The notes beneath the pieces were generated by a model. That model had not been told where the DNA came from, did no database searches, and saw only the letters and a program-made list of their open reading frames with translations. Below are positions 8,376 through 16,237 of a stretch of DNA of 64,000 nt, in pieces (position 1 is the first letter of the stretch; every line of letters starts with the position of its first letter). Source of the stretch: Bin75 sp965212135 (lineage in GTDB: Bacteria > Nitrospirota > Nitrospiria > Nitrospirales > UBA8639); NCBI GenBank assembly GCA_965212135.1, contig OZ243044.1:1736001-1800000 (forward strand). Direction: 5' to 3'. A program made the translations under genes and the position numbers.

Positions 8376-8885
8376 ATGCCTCAATTTGACAGCCAGTTCT
8401 TTTCGTCCCTGATTTTTTGGGAACTCATCTCGTTCGGCGTCCTGCTTTGGGTGCTGTACAAATTTGCGTTTCCGCCGATTCTGGAAGCCCTGGAAACCCG
8501 TGAGCGCAAAATCCGTGACAGCCTGGAACAGGCGGACGCCGACCGCCTGGCGGCCGAACAACGCTTGAGGGAATACGAAGCGAAGCTGAAAGGCGCCGCA
8601 CGGGAAGCCGGGGCGATTGTGGCGGACGCGAAAACCAAAGCCCAGCGCATGCTGGAGGAAAATGAGCAGCGGCTACGAACGGATTCCGAGCGCATTCAGG
8701 CCGAGACGACACGAGAAATCGAGCGGACGCGACGCAAAGCCCTGCAGGACATTCAACGGGAAGCGGCGAATTTGTCGTTGCTGGTGGCGGAACAAGTCCT
8801 GGGTCGGAGCCTGTCGGATGACGATCATCGCCGTCTGGCGCAGCATGCGTTGCAAGCCGTCGTTGAGAATGAAGCGGTCGAATAA
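8376..8885 (+). CDS. atpF: ATP synthase F0 subunit b
   Basis: The peripheral-stalk b-subunit, 169 residues. One N-terminal membrane helix (LIFWELISFGVLLWVLYKFA) is followed by PILEALETRERKI and a long charged amphipathic helix, the usual dimeric stalk. It follows atpE by 12 bp. The next gene expected in a full operon, atpH, is absent; a hairpin and the convergent larE gene follow instead. The F1 genes must therefore be elsewhere. Confidence 0.95.
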   Translation: MPQFDSQFFSSLIFWELISFGVLLWVLYKFAFPPILEALETRERKIRDSLEQADADRLAAEQRLREYEAKLKGAAREAGAIVADAKTKAQRMLEENEQRLRTDSERIQAETTREIERTRRKALQDIQREAANLSLLVAEQVLGRSLSDDDHRRLAQHALQAVVENEAVE

Positions 8886-8911
8886 CCCTAAACGGCTCTG
8901 CCCCATTCTTT

Positions 8912-8943
8912 GTCCCGGTTTCCGGAAACACTGAAATCGGGAC
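8912..8943. terminator. Hairpin between convergent atpF and larE
   Basis: GTCCCGGTTTC at 8912-8922 pairs with GAAATCGGGAC at 8933-8943 across a 10-base loop (one G-T wobble). It lies between two converging genes and may end both transcripts, although no long T-run follows on either strand. Confidence 0.5.
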
Positions 8944-8950
8944 ACATCTA

Positions 8951-9805
8951 TCATTCCCGCGCTCTTCCTCCCGGGCGATAGCCTTCCATGTCCAGCGTGA
9001 CAAATTGAAACCCAAGGGCTTTCAACCCATGGACAATACGTTCGCGTCGCTCCGTTTCCATGAAACGCGGCAACTCTTTCATGTCCGCCTCAATCCTGGC
9101 GATGCCGTCATGATCACGGACGCGAATCTGCTTGAATCCTTCCGCTTTGAGCAACCGCTCGGCTTGCCCCACGCGCTGTAATTTTTGTTCGGTAATCATC
9201 GTGCCTCGTGGAATACGCGAGGACAGGCATGCGGCCGCCGGCTTGTTCCAGTTGGACAGGCCCAGGGTTTTGGCGAGTGCGCGAATCTCGGCCTTGCCGA
9301 ACCCGGCTTCCACCAACGGGCTGCGCACGCCGAACGCCCGGGCCGCCGTGATCCCCGGGCGGTCATCGCCCAGGTCGTCCACGTTGGTGCCGTCAACCAC
9401 GGTGGCAATGCCGGTTTCCTGTTTGATGGGTTCAAAGAGCCGGTACAGATCGTGTTTGCAATGATAGCATCGCGTGGAATCGTTGCGGACAAAATCATGG
9501 ATGTGCAGTTGATTCGTTGACGCCATGATCAGCCGCACCCCGATTTCTTCACTCAACCGCCGAACCGCGTCACACTCCTCTTGCGGGAAGGTGGGGGACG
9601 TGGCGGTGACCGCCGTTGCCCGAGCGCCGAACACGTCCGACGCCATTTTGAGCACGAGGGTGCTGTCAATGCCTCCGGAAAACGCGACCAGGGCGCCGTC
9701 CAGCTCCTGAAAGCGGCGCAGCAGTTGCTCCGTTTTGCGCCGAAGGTCTTTGGGCATGGGTGGAAGCGGACGTGCCGGCATCAGTCTTCTCGTCGGATGA
9801 GGCAT
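8951..9805 (-). CDS. larE: ATP-dependent sacrificial sulfur transferase LarE
   Basis: A PP-loop enzyme that in the known pathway adenylates the pyridinium dicarboxylate mononucleotide and donates sulfur for the nickel-pincer cofactor of lactate racemase and relatives. 284 residues. The PP-loop is AFSGGIDSTLVLKMA. Further motifs are CYHCKHDLYRLF, DGTNVDDLGDDRPG and NKPAAACLSSRIPRG; the last carries the conserved cysteine that can serve as sulfur donor. larA, larB and larC are not adjacent. It lies nine bases downstream of rlmN, so the two are probably cotranscribed. Confidence 0.9.
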   Translation of the reverse strand: MPHPTRRLMPARPLPPMPKDLRRKTEQLLRRFQELDGALVAFSGGIDSTLVLKMASDVFGARATAVTATSPTFPQEECDAVRRLSEEIGVRLIMASTNQLHIHDFVRNDSTRCYHCKHDLYRLFEPIKQETGIATVVDGTNVDDLGDDRPGITAARAFGVRSPLVEAGFGKAEIRALAKTLGLSNWNKPAAACLSSRIPRGTMITEQKLQRVGQAERLLKAEGFKQIRVRDHDGIARIEADMKELPRFMETERRERIVHGLKALGFQFVTLDMEGYRPGGRARE

Positions 9806-9814
9806 GGGTGAACG

Positions 9815-10861
9815 TCAAGCGGAGCGTATGCCAAGTTGCCCGCAGGCTCCCAGCACGTCGCGTCCGCGATCTTTTCGGATAAACACGTCATAGCCTTTTT
9901 GCCGGAGGATTCTCTGGAACGTTGCCACGGCGTTGTCGGTCGGTCGCCGGAACGGCGCGTGAGGAAATTCGTTAAACGGAATCAGGTTAATGCGGCAACG
10001 AATGCCTTGAAGCAGTTGACTCACACGCATGGCGTCCTCCGCCGAATCGTTTTCCCCTTGCAGCAGCACGTATTCAAACGTCAGGCGGCGGTTGGGAGGC
10101 AAGGGATACCTGCGGCACGCGGCAAGGAGGTCGGGTAACGCGTGTAAACGATTCATCATCGGCATCAGGCGCGCCCGCTGCTCGGACGTGGAAGCATTTA
10201 ACGAGACCGCCAGGTTCACCCCGAGCCGGGCAACGGCGTGCAGGCGTTCGGAAAATCCCGCCGTTGAAATCGTGATGCGTCGTTTGGGGAAGCCCATCCC
10301 CCAATCGGCATTGGTCAGCCGCGTGACCGAGTCCGACACCTCATCAAGATTGGCCAGGGGTTCGCCCATGCCCATGAACACCAGAGACGTAATCCGTTGT
10401 CCGGGTTGGAGGAAATCCTGGGCCGTCAAAATTTGATCAACAATTTCATGCGCCTTTAAGTTGCGTTTGAACCCCATTTGTCCTGTTAAGCAGAAGCGAC
10501 AGTCCACAGTGCAGCCGACCTGGGTTGACACGCATTGCGTCAGCCGCCTCCCGTCCGGGATGAGCACACTTTCAATCACCAGGCCGTCGTCCAGGGAAAA
10601 CTGTAATTTTTGGGTCTCGTCACAGCTTGTCACGATAGCGGGAGACGGCAACCGGCCAATGATGGTCCGACCTCCAAGAGCTTCGCGTTCCTGCAGGGAC
10701 AGCGTATTCATCTGGGGAATCTCCCGAATCCGGTGTTGATACAGCCACTGAAGTATTTGCCTGGTCCGGTAGGATGGCCAACCCAGCAGGGCAACGAGGG
10801 AGGCCATTTTCTCACAATCAAGGGCGAGAAGATTGGTTGGAGTCGCGGTGGCAGTGGTCAT
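9815..10861 (-). CDS. rlmN: 23S rRNA (adenine-C2)-methyltransferase RlmN
   Basis: A radical SAM methyltransferase that modifies A2503 of 23S rRNA and, in many bacteria, A37 of some tRNAs. 348 residues. The radical SAM cluster motif is CTVDCRFCLTG, with MGMGEPLANLDEV and ISTAGF downstream. The C-terminal catalytic cysteine is in DVLGACGQL. The N-terminal accessory domain (YRTRQILQWLYQHRI) is present. An ATG at 10861 is preferred over the TTG two codons upstream. It is transcribed ahead of larE. Confidence 0.95.
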   Translation of the reverse strand: MTTATATPTNLLALDCEKMASLVALLGWPSYRTRQILQWLYQHRIREIPQMNTLSLQEREALGGRTIIGRLPSPAIVTSCDETQKLQFSLDDGLVIESVLIPDGRRLTQCVSTQVGCTVDCRFCLTGQMGFKRNLKAHEIVDQILTAQDFLQPGQRITSLVFMGMGEPLANLDEVSDSVTRLTNADWGMGFPKRRITISTAGFSERLHAVARLGVNLAVSLNASTSEQRARLMPMMNRLHALPDLLAACRRYPLPPNRRLTFEYVLLQGENDSAEDAMRVSQLLQGIRCRINLIPFNEFPHAPFRRPTDNAVATFQRILRQKGYDVFIRKDRGRDVLGACGQLGIRSA

Positions 10862-11216
10862 TGGCAATGGTGGGTGAAGCGCGAGGCCACTCTATCACGG
10901 GTGAAAAGCCCGCTTCAAGAAAGCCTGAAATGTCAAAATCTCCAGGGCGAAAAATCTCAAGATCCCCGGTCTCGTCAAGGCTGAAAAACACGCTGTATGC
11001 AGAGACAGGCAAAAGCTTTTCCAGCTAGTTTAGACGCTTTCTACATATTGTACAGATTCAAAAAAAGCAGTACCAAATGTAGGCTTAGAAAGATTATAGC
11101 ACAGCAATCAATGATAGGCTGAACACTCAAAATTAATCCATGCAATACTTTGAATTTTTTTTTATTGACTTGCTTTAGCGTTAATGTTAAAAGCAGACGA
11201 AATATGAAGATGCTTT
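10862..11216. other. AT-rich intergenic region between divergent rlmN and HARE-HTH genes
   Basis: About 355 bp with no convincing gene. The last 200 bp are markedly AT-rich compared with the surroundings. TTGACT at 11165-11170 followed by TTAAAA at 11187-11192 could be a weak promoter for the gene at 11217. A CTGT-N8-ACAG palindrome lies at 10993-11008. Confidence 0.5.
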
Positions 11217-11732
11217 ATGGAAGATGGAAAAAACGAGTTGAAAGATATTGTTGTCGGGCTGGAGCAGCGTATTACTGCTTACGAGACCAAGCTCAAGGAC
11301 TTGAAGAAAAAACGGGAGGGGCTCAATGAGGAAATGGCGACCATTGAGAAATACCTGGAGTTGGCAAGGACCTTATACCGAGTGGAAGCTGACAAAGCGA
11401 AATTGGCCAGTCTCTCCAGCCAAATCCTTTCGGATGAAACCGGTGAACCCCCGGTTCCTGTCACGGATGTCACGGATCAGTCCAAGGAAATTCTTCTGGG
11501 ACGAAGCAAGTACGTCGGCATGAGCGTCACAGATGGGTCTTTCGTCATTTTGCGGGGCACACAGCGGCCGATGCATGCAAAGGAGTTGTGTCAGCGTCTC
11601 ATCGAGGGGGGGATGCAAATCCGGGGAAAAACTCCGGTGACGTCCATTGCGACATCCCTCAAACGAGATCCCCGTTTTAAGAAAGTCGCCCCCAATACGT
11701 TTGAGAGTGTTGAGCGGCAGGCAAACCTCTGA
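11217..11732 (+). CDS. Coiled-coil protein with C-terminal HARE-HTH-like winged helix
   Basis: 171 residues. Residues 5-60 form a charged coiled coil (LEQRITAYETKLKDLKKKRE). A variable linker follows. Residues 110-165 (RPMHAKELCQRLIEGG, then TPVTSIATSLKRDPRFKKV) match the HARE-HTH/HB1-ASXL winged helix, found in RNA polymerase delta subunit, chromatin proteins and some restriction enzymes. It is expected to be a soluble DNA- or RNAP-associated protein. Its own promoter region is AT-rich and it stands just upstream of two lysine-rich, histone-like micro-genes, which suggests a nucleoid or transcription role (inference). No catalytic domain is visible. Confidence 0.7.
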   Translation: MEDGKNELKDIVVGLEQRITAYETKLKDLKKKREGLNEEMATIEKYLELARTLYRVEADKAKLASLSSQILSDETGEPPVPVTDVTDQSKEILLGRSKYVGMSVTDGSFVILRGTQRPMHAKELCQRLIEGGMQIRGKTPVTSIATSLKRDPRFKKVAPNTFESVERQANL

Positions 11733-11859
11733 ACGATGCCGTATGCACACAATAGATCGCCGGTTGGGTGTTGTTGAGCCGGCAAAACAGTCGAGAGAGT
11801 CGATGAACCATTCCGTGTCTGATTATTATCCACGCAAACCTGGAAGGAGGTGAGACCCC

Positions 11860-11970
11860 ATGGCCCAGGCTAGAAAAAAAGCAGCAAAGAAGAAATCACC
11901 CGCAAAGAAAAAGTCTCCCGCCAAGAAAAAGACGGCAAAGAAGAAAGCTCCTGCCAAGCGCAGAAGGTAG
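11860..11970 (+). CDS. Lysine-rich histone-H1-like peptide (36 aa)
   Basis: A 36-codon gene with AAGGAGG at 11844-11850, nine bases before the ATG. The product begins MAQARKKAAKKKSPAKKK and consists of repeated K-K-x-P-A-K units, as in the tails of eukaryotic H1 and bacterial H1-like proteins. It should bind DNA or RNA without sequence specificity. No globular domain is present. A perfect hairpin follows 24 bp after the stop. A paralogue with the same design lies about 440 bp downstream. Confidence 0.8.
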   Translation: MAQARKKAAKKKSPAKKKSPAKKKTAKKKAPAKRRR

Positions 11971-11993
11971 TCCCCTTCCGTTCTCGCGGTACA

Positions 11994-12025
11994 CTGCCGG
12001 GAGTAGAACATTCTACTCCCGGCAG
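11994..12025 (+). terminator. Perfect inverted repeat after the first lysine-rich gene
   Basis: CTGCCGGGAGTAGAA (11994-12008) is perfectly repeated in inverse at 12011-12025, leaving a practical stem of 12 pairs with an 8-base loop. No T-run follows, so it is either a weak terminator or a 3' stabilising structure. Confidence 0.6.
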
Positions 12026-12410
12026 TCCCGTCTTCCCGCATTCCTCGTGTTTGTTCCAAAAGATCGAGAGGCCCGGGTTTGCCCCGAACCGGCGGCTCAT
12101 CGGCTTCTCTTGTCCAATGTGTGCGGGAACGGAACGATGACGTGGCATCGTCTGACAAGAAGACAAAGCGTATCGGTCAATCGCCGGAGAGAAACTCGGT
12201 TGAAGTGTGAGATAAGCGTTGACTCAAAAATTTTTGACGTGAAGACCGTTCGCTTTTCCGATCAATCATCGTGTTAAAAAAATTCTGGCACAAAAAACGA
12301 TTGCAAATTTTTTTTTAAAAGAGTAAGAAGCACGGGACTGTTGCATAACTCAATGTGTGATGTGTGACCCGACGATGACACTGGAAGATATCTGAAAGGG
12401 GGTGAGACTG
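12026..12410. other. Intergenic region between the two lysine-rich genes
   Basis: About 385 bp without a supported gene. The middle is AT-rich with long A- and T-tracts. TTGCAA at 12301-12306 and TAAGAA at 12324-12329, 17 bases apart, are a possible weak promoter for the gene at 12411. Confidence 0.45.
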
Positions 12411-12515
12411 TTGGCGACAGCAAAGAAGAAAAAGAAGGTCGCAGCAAAGAAGAAGGTTGCAAAGAAAAAGAAATCCCCGGCCAAAAAGAAATCAACGGCA
12501 AAGAGAAAGCGATAA
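12411..12515 (+). CDS. Lysine-rich histone-H1-like peptide, TTG start (34 aa)
   Basis: A second short basic gene starting at TTG, with GGGGGTGAG upstream that matches the leader context of its neighbour at 11860. The product begins (M)ATAKKKKKVAAKKKVAKKKK and ends in KRKR, with the same K/A/P repeats. It is a probable non-specific nucleic-acid binder. The shared ribosome-binding context, the repeats and the hairpin after each gene indicate a tandem duplication. No ATG lies in frame. Confidence 0.75.
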   Translation: MATAKKKKKVAAKKKVAKKKKSPAKKKSTAKRKR

Positions 12516-12537
12516 CGACTCTCTTGGCGGGAACATG

Positions 12538-12567
12538 CGGCGGAAGAAGGTCACCCTTCTTCCGCCG
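12538..12567 (+). terminator. Rho-independent terminator after the second lysine-rich gene
   Basis: CGGCGGAAGAAGG (12538-12550) pairs perfectly with CCTTCTTCCGCCG (12555-12567) around a 4-base loop, followed by the T-rich TTGTTGTAT. Confidence 0.75.
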
Positions 12568-12737
12568 TTGTTGTATGCGGCCACGATTCGCCGGCTCCCT
12601 CGTCCGACCGAAACCTCGACGGGGTGTCATGGGCAGGCGGGCCGGCGTCCGGAGGCTCCTGGAAGATGCGCAAGACCATGCGGTGTGACGATTCTTTGTT
12701 ATGGAATGCTGTCCCGTTTTCTGCTGAACAGGCGGTG

Positions 12738-13457
12738 ATGAATCATCGGGAGCAGTCTCGTCCGAGGCGCGCCGGCGCGGTGGTCTCGATTCCGCTCATG
12801 GAATACGAGGCGGCCCGTCGGCTGCAATGGCGGCTTCGTGATGAACGGCTTGCGGAGCTGCGGCCGGATACGTTGGTTGTGTTGGAACATCAGCCGGTGC
12901 TAACGCTGGGCCGGACGACGAAGACGGCGCATTGGAAGGGGCAGACGGCCGCGCGCGCGCATCACAATATTCCGGTCAGGGAAAGTGATCGCGGCGGTTC
13001 GGTGACCTATCACGGGCCTGGGCAGATCGTGGGGTATCCTATTGTGATGCTCAAAAATTTCTGTTCAGGCCCGAAAGTGTACGTGCGCATGTTGGAAGAG
13101 GTGGTGATTCGCGTGCTGGCGGAATGGGGGATTGCAGGGTCTCGAGTGGAAAAGCTGGCCGGAGTCTGGGTGCGGGATCCCCTGCGCGCCGACGGTGCGT
13201 TGGCCAAAATTGCGGCCATGGGGGTCAAGATTGCCCGTGGAGTGACCCAGCACGGCTTTGCGTTAAATGTCACGGTCAATCTTGCGCCGTTTCGCGGTAT
13301 TCAGCCGTGCGGCATCGAAGGCTGTCGCGTGACGTCCATGGCCGTCGTCCTGGGGAGAGCGTGTGAGCTTCACAAAGTCCGTGAGCAAATCGCACGGCAT
13401 TTTGGGGACGTGTTCGGGTTGGAATGGAAGGAATGCCTCCATGGAATTCCCGCGTGA
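12738..13457 (+). CDS. lipB: Octanoyl-[acyl carrier protein] transferase LipB
   Basis: Transfers octanoate from acyl carrier protein to lipoyl domains, the first step of lipoate assembly; LipA would then add sulfur. 239 residues. Motifs: LVVLEHQPVLTLGR, the substrate loop RGGSVTYHGPGQIVGYP, the catalytic lysine in KIAAMGVKIARGVTQHG, and the catalytic cysteine in CGIEGCRVTSMA. The frame extends to 12624, but the conserved part begins just after the ATG at 12738. It converges on the SDR gene 13 bp downstream. Confidence 0.95.
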   Translation: MNHREQSRPRRAGAVVSIPLMEYEAARRLQWRLRDERLAELRPDTLVVLEHQPVLTLGRTTKTAHWKGQTAARAHHNIPVRESDRGGSVTYHGPGQIVGYPIVMLKNFCSGPKVYVRMLEEVVIRVLAEWGIAGSRVEKLAGVWVRDPLRADGALAKIAAMGVKIARGVTQHGFALNVTVNLAPFRGIQPCGIEGCRVTSMAVVLGRACELHKVREQIARHFGDVFGLEWKECLHGIPA

Positions 13458-13470
13458 GACAAGCGTTGTG

Positions 13471-14205
13471 TCACATGCCCCATCCGCCGCTGACGTGAAT
13501 GTTCGCGCCCGTCACATACCGGGCTTCATCGGATAACAAATATCTGACGGCCGAGACGGTATCGTTCACCGCCCCGACGTACCCGGCGGGAATGTTGTTG
13601 GCCATGCCGTCGAGTTCTCCCGGCGGCGCGCTTCCCGAATCAATAAAGCCTGGTGAAATCGCGTTGACCGTAATCCCGTCCGGGGCCAGCAGTTTCGCCA
13701 GGGTGCGTGTCAGGATCAGAATACCCGCCTTGGCGATATAATGTGCCGTGACCATGGGCTGGGCTTCCATCTTGTCCGCGTTGGCCATGCTGAACGTAAT
13801 GATGCGGCCATACCGCCGCTCTTTCATGCGAGGTGCGGCGGCCCGGGCTAAATAAAAAATCGGATGGAGGTTGTTGGTGAACATGTCGTTCCAGCCTGCC
13901 GGTGTTTCGTCGAATAAATTCACCCGATGGTAGGGTCCCGCCCCGTTCACCAGGACGTCAATTTTTCCCCATTGCGCTTCAACCTGCCTGACCAGATCGT
14001 GACAGGCGGCGGGGTCCGACACGTCGCAGCGAATGGCAAGCCCTTGCCCTCCTCGTTCCCTGAAGGCCCGTGCGGCGGCTTCCGCATCCTGTTCACTGGT
14101 TCGATAGCAGATGGCAAGCGCCCATCCGCGTGCGGCCAGATCAAGGCCAATGCCTTTCCCGATGCCGCGTGCGCCGCCGGTGATGAGCGCGACTTTTGGT
14201 TCCAT
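13471..14205 (-). CDS. Short-chain dehydrogenase/reductase
   Basis: A 244-residue NAD(P)H-dependent oxidoreductase with a Rossmann fold. The cofactor motif is TGGARGIGKGIGL, followed by DVSDPA, NGAGPYHRVNLF, the catalytic pair in HYIAKAGILIL (YxxxK) and NAISPGFID. A serine in TFSMANADK is a plausible catalytic Ser, although the spacing to Tyr is longer than usual. It resembles the FabG/FolM group; the substrate cannot be assigned. It is followed by the glycosyltransferase genes on the same strand. Confidence 0.85.
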   Translation of the reverse strand: MEPKVALITGGARGIGKGIGLDLAARGWALAICYRTSEQDAEAAARAFRERGGQGLAIRCDVSDPAACHDLVRQVEAQWGKIDVLVNGAGPYHRVNLFDETPAGWNDMFTNNLHPIFYLARAAAPRMKERRYGRIITFSMANADKMEAQPMVTAHYIAKAGILILTRTLAKLLAPDGITVNAISPGFIDSGSAPPGELDGMANNIPAGYVGAVNDTVSAVRYLLSDEARYVTGANIHVSGGWGM

Positions 14206-14232
14206 CCGCTTTCCTCCTTCGCCCCGTTTCCG

Positions 14233-15000
14233 TCACCCGGACGACGGTTGTTCATAGCGTTGGATTAACGCCTGGAACACGTTGCCCGTTCGAGTCGTCA
14301 ATGTCTGTTGACCCGGCCCGGTTTGGTCGCGCACAAAGGCTTGCAAGTCGTGAAAGGTATCAATATCGCGTTCGCGGTTCAGCAGCCCGACGGCAAGCCC
14401 CAATTGTTCGGCTTGTGCCAGGCTTTGGGTGAAGACACGGTCGGTCGCCCACGGTATACCGGCAAACAGTGCGGGAAGGGGTCGTGTTATTCCCACCAGA
14501 TAGTAGCCTCCGTCTTCGGTGGGACCCAACACCACGTCGTGTGACCGCAATGCCTCCTGGGCTTGTCTATAATGACGATGGGCCAGAGCGGGGATATCCG
14601 TTCCCACCAACAGCGCAGACCGGCAGCCGCGGTTGAGAACATTGGTGAGGGCATGATCCATGCGCTGTCCAAGGTCGGCCCCCACCTGGTCGCACAATCG
14701 TATGCGATGCCGCGCCGCCAACGTTTGAAAAAACGGATGTTCCATGCCCGGCGTGCAGGCGACATAAATATCAAAGCCCCGAAGTGACCGGGTGCGCTCC
14801 ACGGCATCCATGACCAGACTGCCATGCAGCGTCGCCGCTTCATCCGGTGTCAGAGGAGGACACATGCGCGTTTTGACCGCTCCGGGCACCGGCGCTCTGG
14901 CGAAAATAATAATCGCGTCTTCCGCGGGGCCCGAAGGCGGACTCCCGCTTGTTGCGCGGCGGGGGCGGGGAGACGGTGAGGCCTTACCGGATCGCGGCAT
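14233..15000 (-). CDS. TIGR04282/DUF2064-family nucleotidyl-/glycosyltransferase
   Basis: A 255-residue protein of the GT-A-like DUF2064 family (TIGR04282, sometimes annotated as arsenosugar biosynthesis). Core motifs: IIFARAPVPGAVKTRM, VGTDIPALAHRHYRQA and LGPTEDGGYYLVG. The first 20 residues are a Pro/Ser/Arg-rich extension. Its start overlaps the end of the next upstream gene (TIGR04283 type) by 17 bp, and the two families are regularly paired. An arsenosugar role is a database label; no arsenic methyltransferase is present here, so the substrate stays open. Confidence 0.8.
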   Translation of the reverse strand: MPRSGKASPSPRPRRATSGSPPSGPAEDAIIIFARAPVPGAVKTRMCPPLTPDEAATLHGSLVMDAVERTRSLRGFDIYVACTPGMEHPFFQTLAARHRIRLCDQVGADLGQRMDHALTNVLNRGCRSALLVGTDIPALAHRHYRQAQEALRSHDVVLGPTEDGGYYLVGITRPLPALFAGIPWATDRVFTQSLAQAEQLGLAVGLLNRERDIDTFHDLQAFVRDQTGPGQQTLTTRTGNVFQALIQRYEQPSSG

Positions 15001-15688
15001 ACAAGCGGTGCAAGGTTTTGGGGTTCAGACCGATCCAGTACAACAAGCGAAGCAGCCACATGTGCAGAATGGTGCGAAGGGCGCCTTGCCGCTCCCATCG
15101 TCGAAACGACGTGATGACGGTGGCGCGCAAGGTTGCGATGGATCCCGCGCGTTTGAGGCGCCGCATCAACTCGATGTCTTCCATCAGGGGAATGTCCGCA
15201 AATCCGTCAAGGTCGTCAAAGACGGAGCGCCGAACAAAAATAGCCTGGTCGCCCGTGGCGATGCCCGACCATCGCGACCGCCAATTGATCATGCGGCTGA
15301 TCATCCACGCCCACCCTTGATCGTCTTCGAACCGCACGTCGAATCGTCCCCCTACGTATTGGCGATTGGCCATGACTCGTTCGATTTCATACCGTGTCTC
15401 CGGCGGAAGCCGCGTATCCGCGTGAAGAAAAAGCAGAACGTCGGCGTGAGCCTCCCGTGCGCCGGCGTTCATTTGTCGGGCTCGTCCCCTGTCCGATTCA
15501 ATGACCGTTGCGGATTGCCGGCCGAGGCCGCGCAACTGGCTCCGGGCAATGGCCACCGTCTGGTCCCGGCTGCCTCCGTCCACGAGAATGACGTCATCCA
15601 GTTGCAGTTGTCGAAGCGAGAGGAGCGTCCGCGGGATGGCTCGTTCTTCGTTCAGAGTGGGAATAATGATCGCGATTGAGACGGGCAT
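14984..15688 (-). CDS. TIGR04283-family family-2 glycosyltransferase
   Basis: A 234-residue GT2 glycosyltransferase. IAIIIPTLNEERAI at the N-terminus, DVILVDGGSRDQTV, the nucleotide-sugar/metal motif in LFLHADTRLP, and FVRRSVFDDLDGFADIPLMEDIE are characteristic of TIGR04283. A C-terminal hydrophobic segment (ILHMWLLRLLYWIG) may attach it to the membrane. It overlaps the TIGR04282 partner by 17 bp, indicating translational coupling. The sugar substrate is unknown. Confidence 0.85.
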   Translation of the reverse strand: MPVSIAIIIPTLNEERAIPRTLLSLRQLQLDDVILVDGGSRDQTVAIARSQLRGLGRQSATVIESDRGRARQMNAGAREAHADVLLFLHADTRLPPETRYEIERVMANRQYVGGRFDVRFEDDQGWAWMISRMINWRSRWSGIATGDQAIFVRRSVFDDLDGFADIPLMEDIELMRRLKRAGSIATLRATVITSFRRWERQGALRTILHMWLLRLLYWIGLNPKTLHRLYAAIR

Positions 15689-15764
15689 GGTGGGCGGCGT
15701 CAGAGGCGTGAGCGTCAGCGATGAAGGACCTTCTGCGTCACTCGACGCCTGCTTCGGTATGCCG

Positions 15765-16235
15765 CTACGACGGCTTGGATGCTTTCATGGGATTCTGAAA
15801 CATAAAATAGACCACCATCGCAATCGTGCCCCAGTAAATGACGTATTTATGCCAGAAGAGCACTTCGCCAAGGTGGATGAATCCCAGCCCGCAGACGATG
15901 GAAAAGGCAATCACCAGGTACCGAACCATGGGAATTTTCACCGACGAATAGGCCCACAGGGCCAGACCTGAAAAATACAGGATCATGGGAAAGATCGTAA
16001 TCTCCGCACCAGTGCTGGCCGACATGAAGACCTGAATAAACCCGATGAAGACCATGGCCGAGCCGACCATCTTCATGGCCACGTTCATTTGGAGGGCTTC
16101 GTGCGTTTCCTGGTCCACTTCGGTTTCCGGTCCCGGCCGTCCCACGGGAACGCCGGGAACCTGACGCATTGATGCGTCGGGTTTGTCGGACTGACCGGGC
16201 GTGTCTTTGGCGTGCTGTTCCGGTTCCTGTGCCAT
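15765..16235 (-). CDS. Four-helix membrane protein, unknown function
   Basis: 156 residues. About 60 N-terminal residues are hydrophilic and Pro/Glu/Asp-rich, followed by four hydrophobic helices (MKMVGSAMVFIGFIQVFM, IFPMILYFSGLALWAY, MVRYLVIAFSIVCGLGFIHL, IYWGTIAMVVYFMF). No known family is recognised. The ATG at 16235 lies two bases after the stop of the upstream dCTP deaminase gene; a GTG at 16244 would overlap it. Cotranscription with dcd and kamA is likely. Confidence 0.65.
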   Translation of the reverse strand: MAQEPEQHAKDTPGQSDKPDASMRQVPGVPVGRPGPETEVDQETHEALQMNVAMKMVGSAMVFIGFIQVFMSASTGAEITIFPMILYFSGLALWAYSSVKIPMVRYLVIAFSIVCGLGFIHLGEVLFWHKYVIYWGTIAMVVYFMFQNPMKASKPS

Positions 16236-16237
16236 GC

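Noticed and set aside
10993..11008. CTGT-N8-ACAG palindrome resembling an E. coli-type LexA box.
   Set aside because: It lies more than 130 bp from either flanking start codon, the centre is not AT-alternating, and no SOS gene is adjacent.
12026..12410. A third lysine-rich gene or small RNA in the AT-rich spacer.
   Set aside because: No start with ribosome-binding site and no lysine repeats in any frame; poly-A/T tracts alone do not support an RNA gene.
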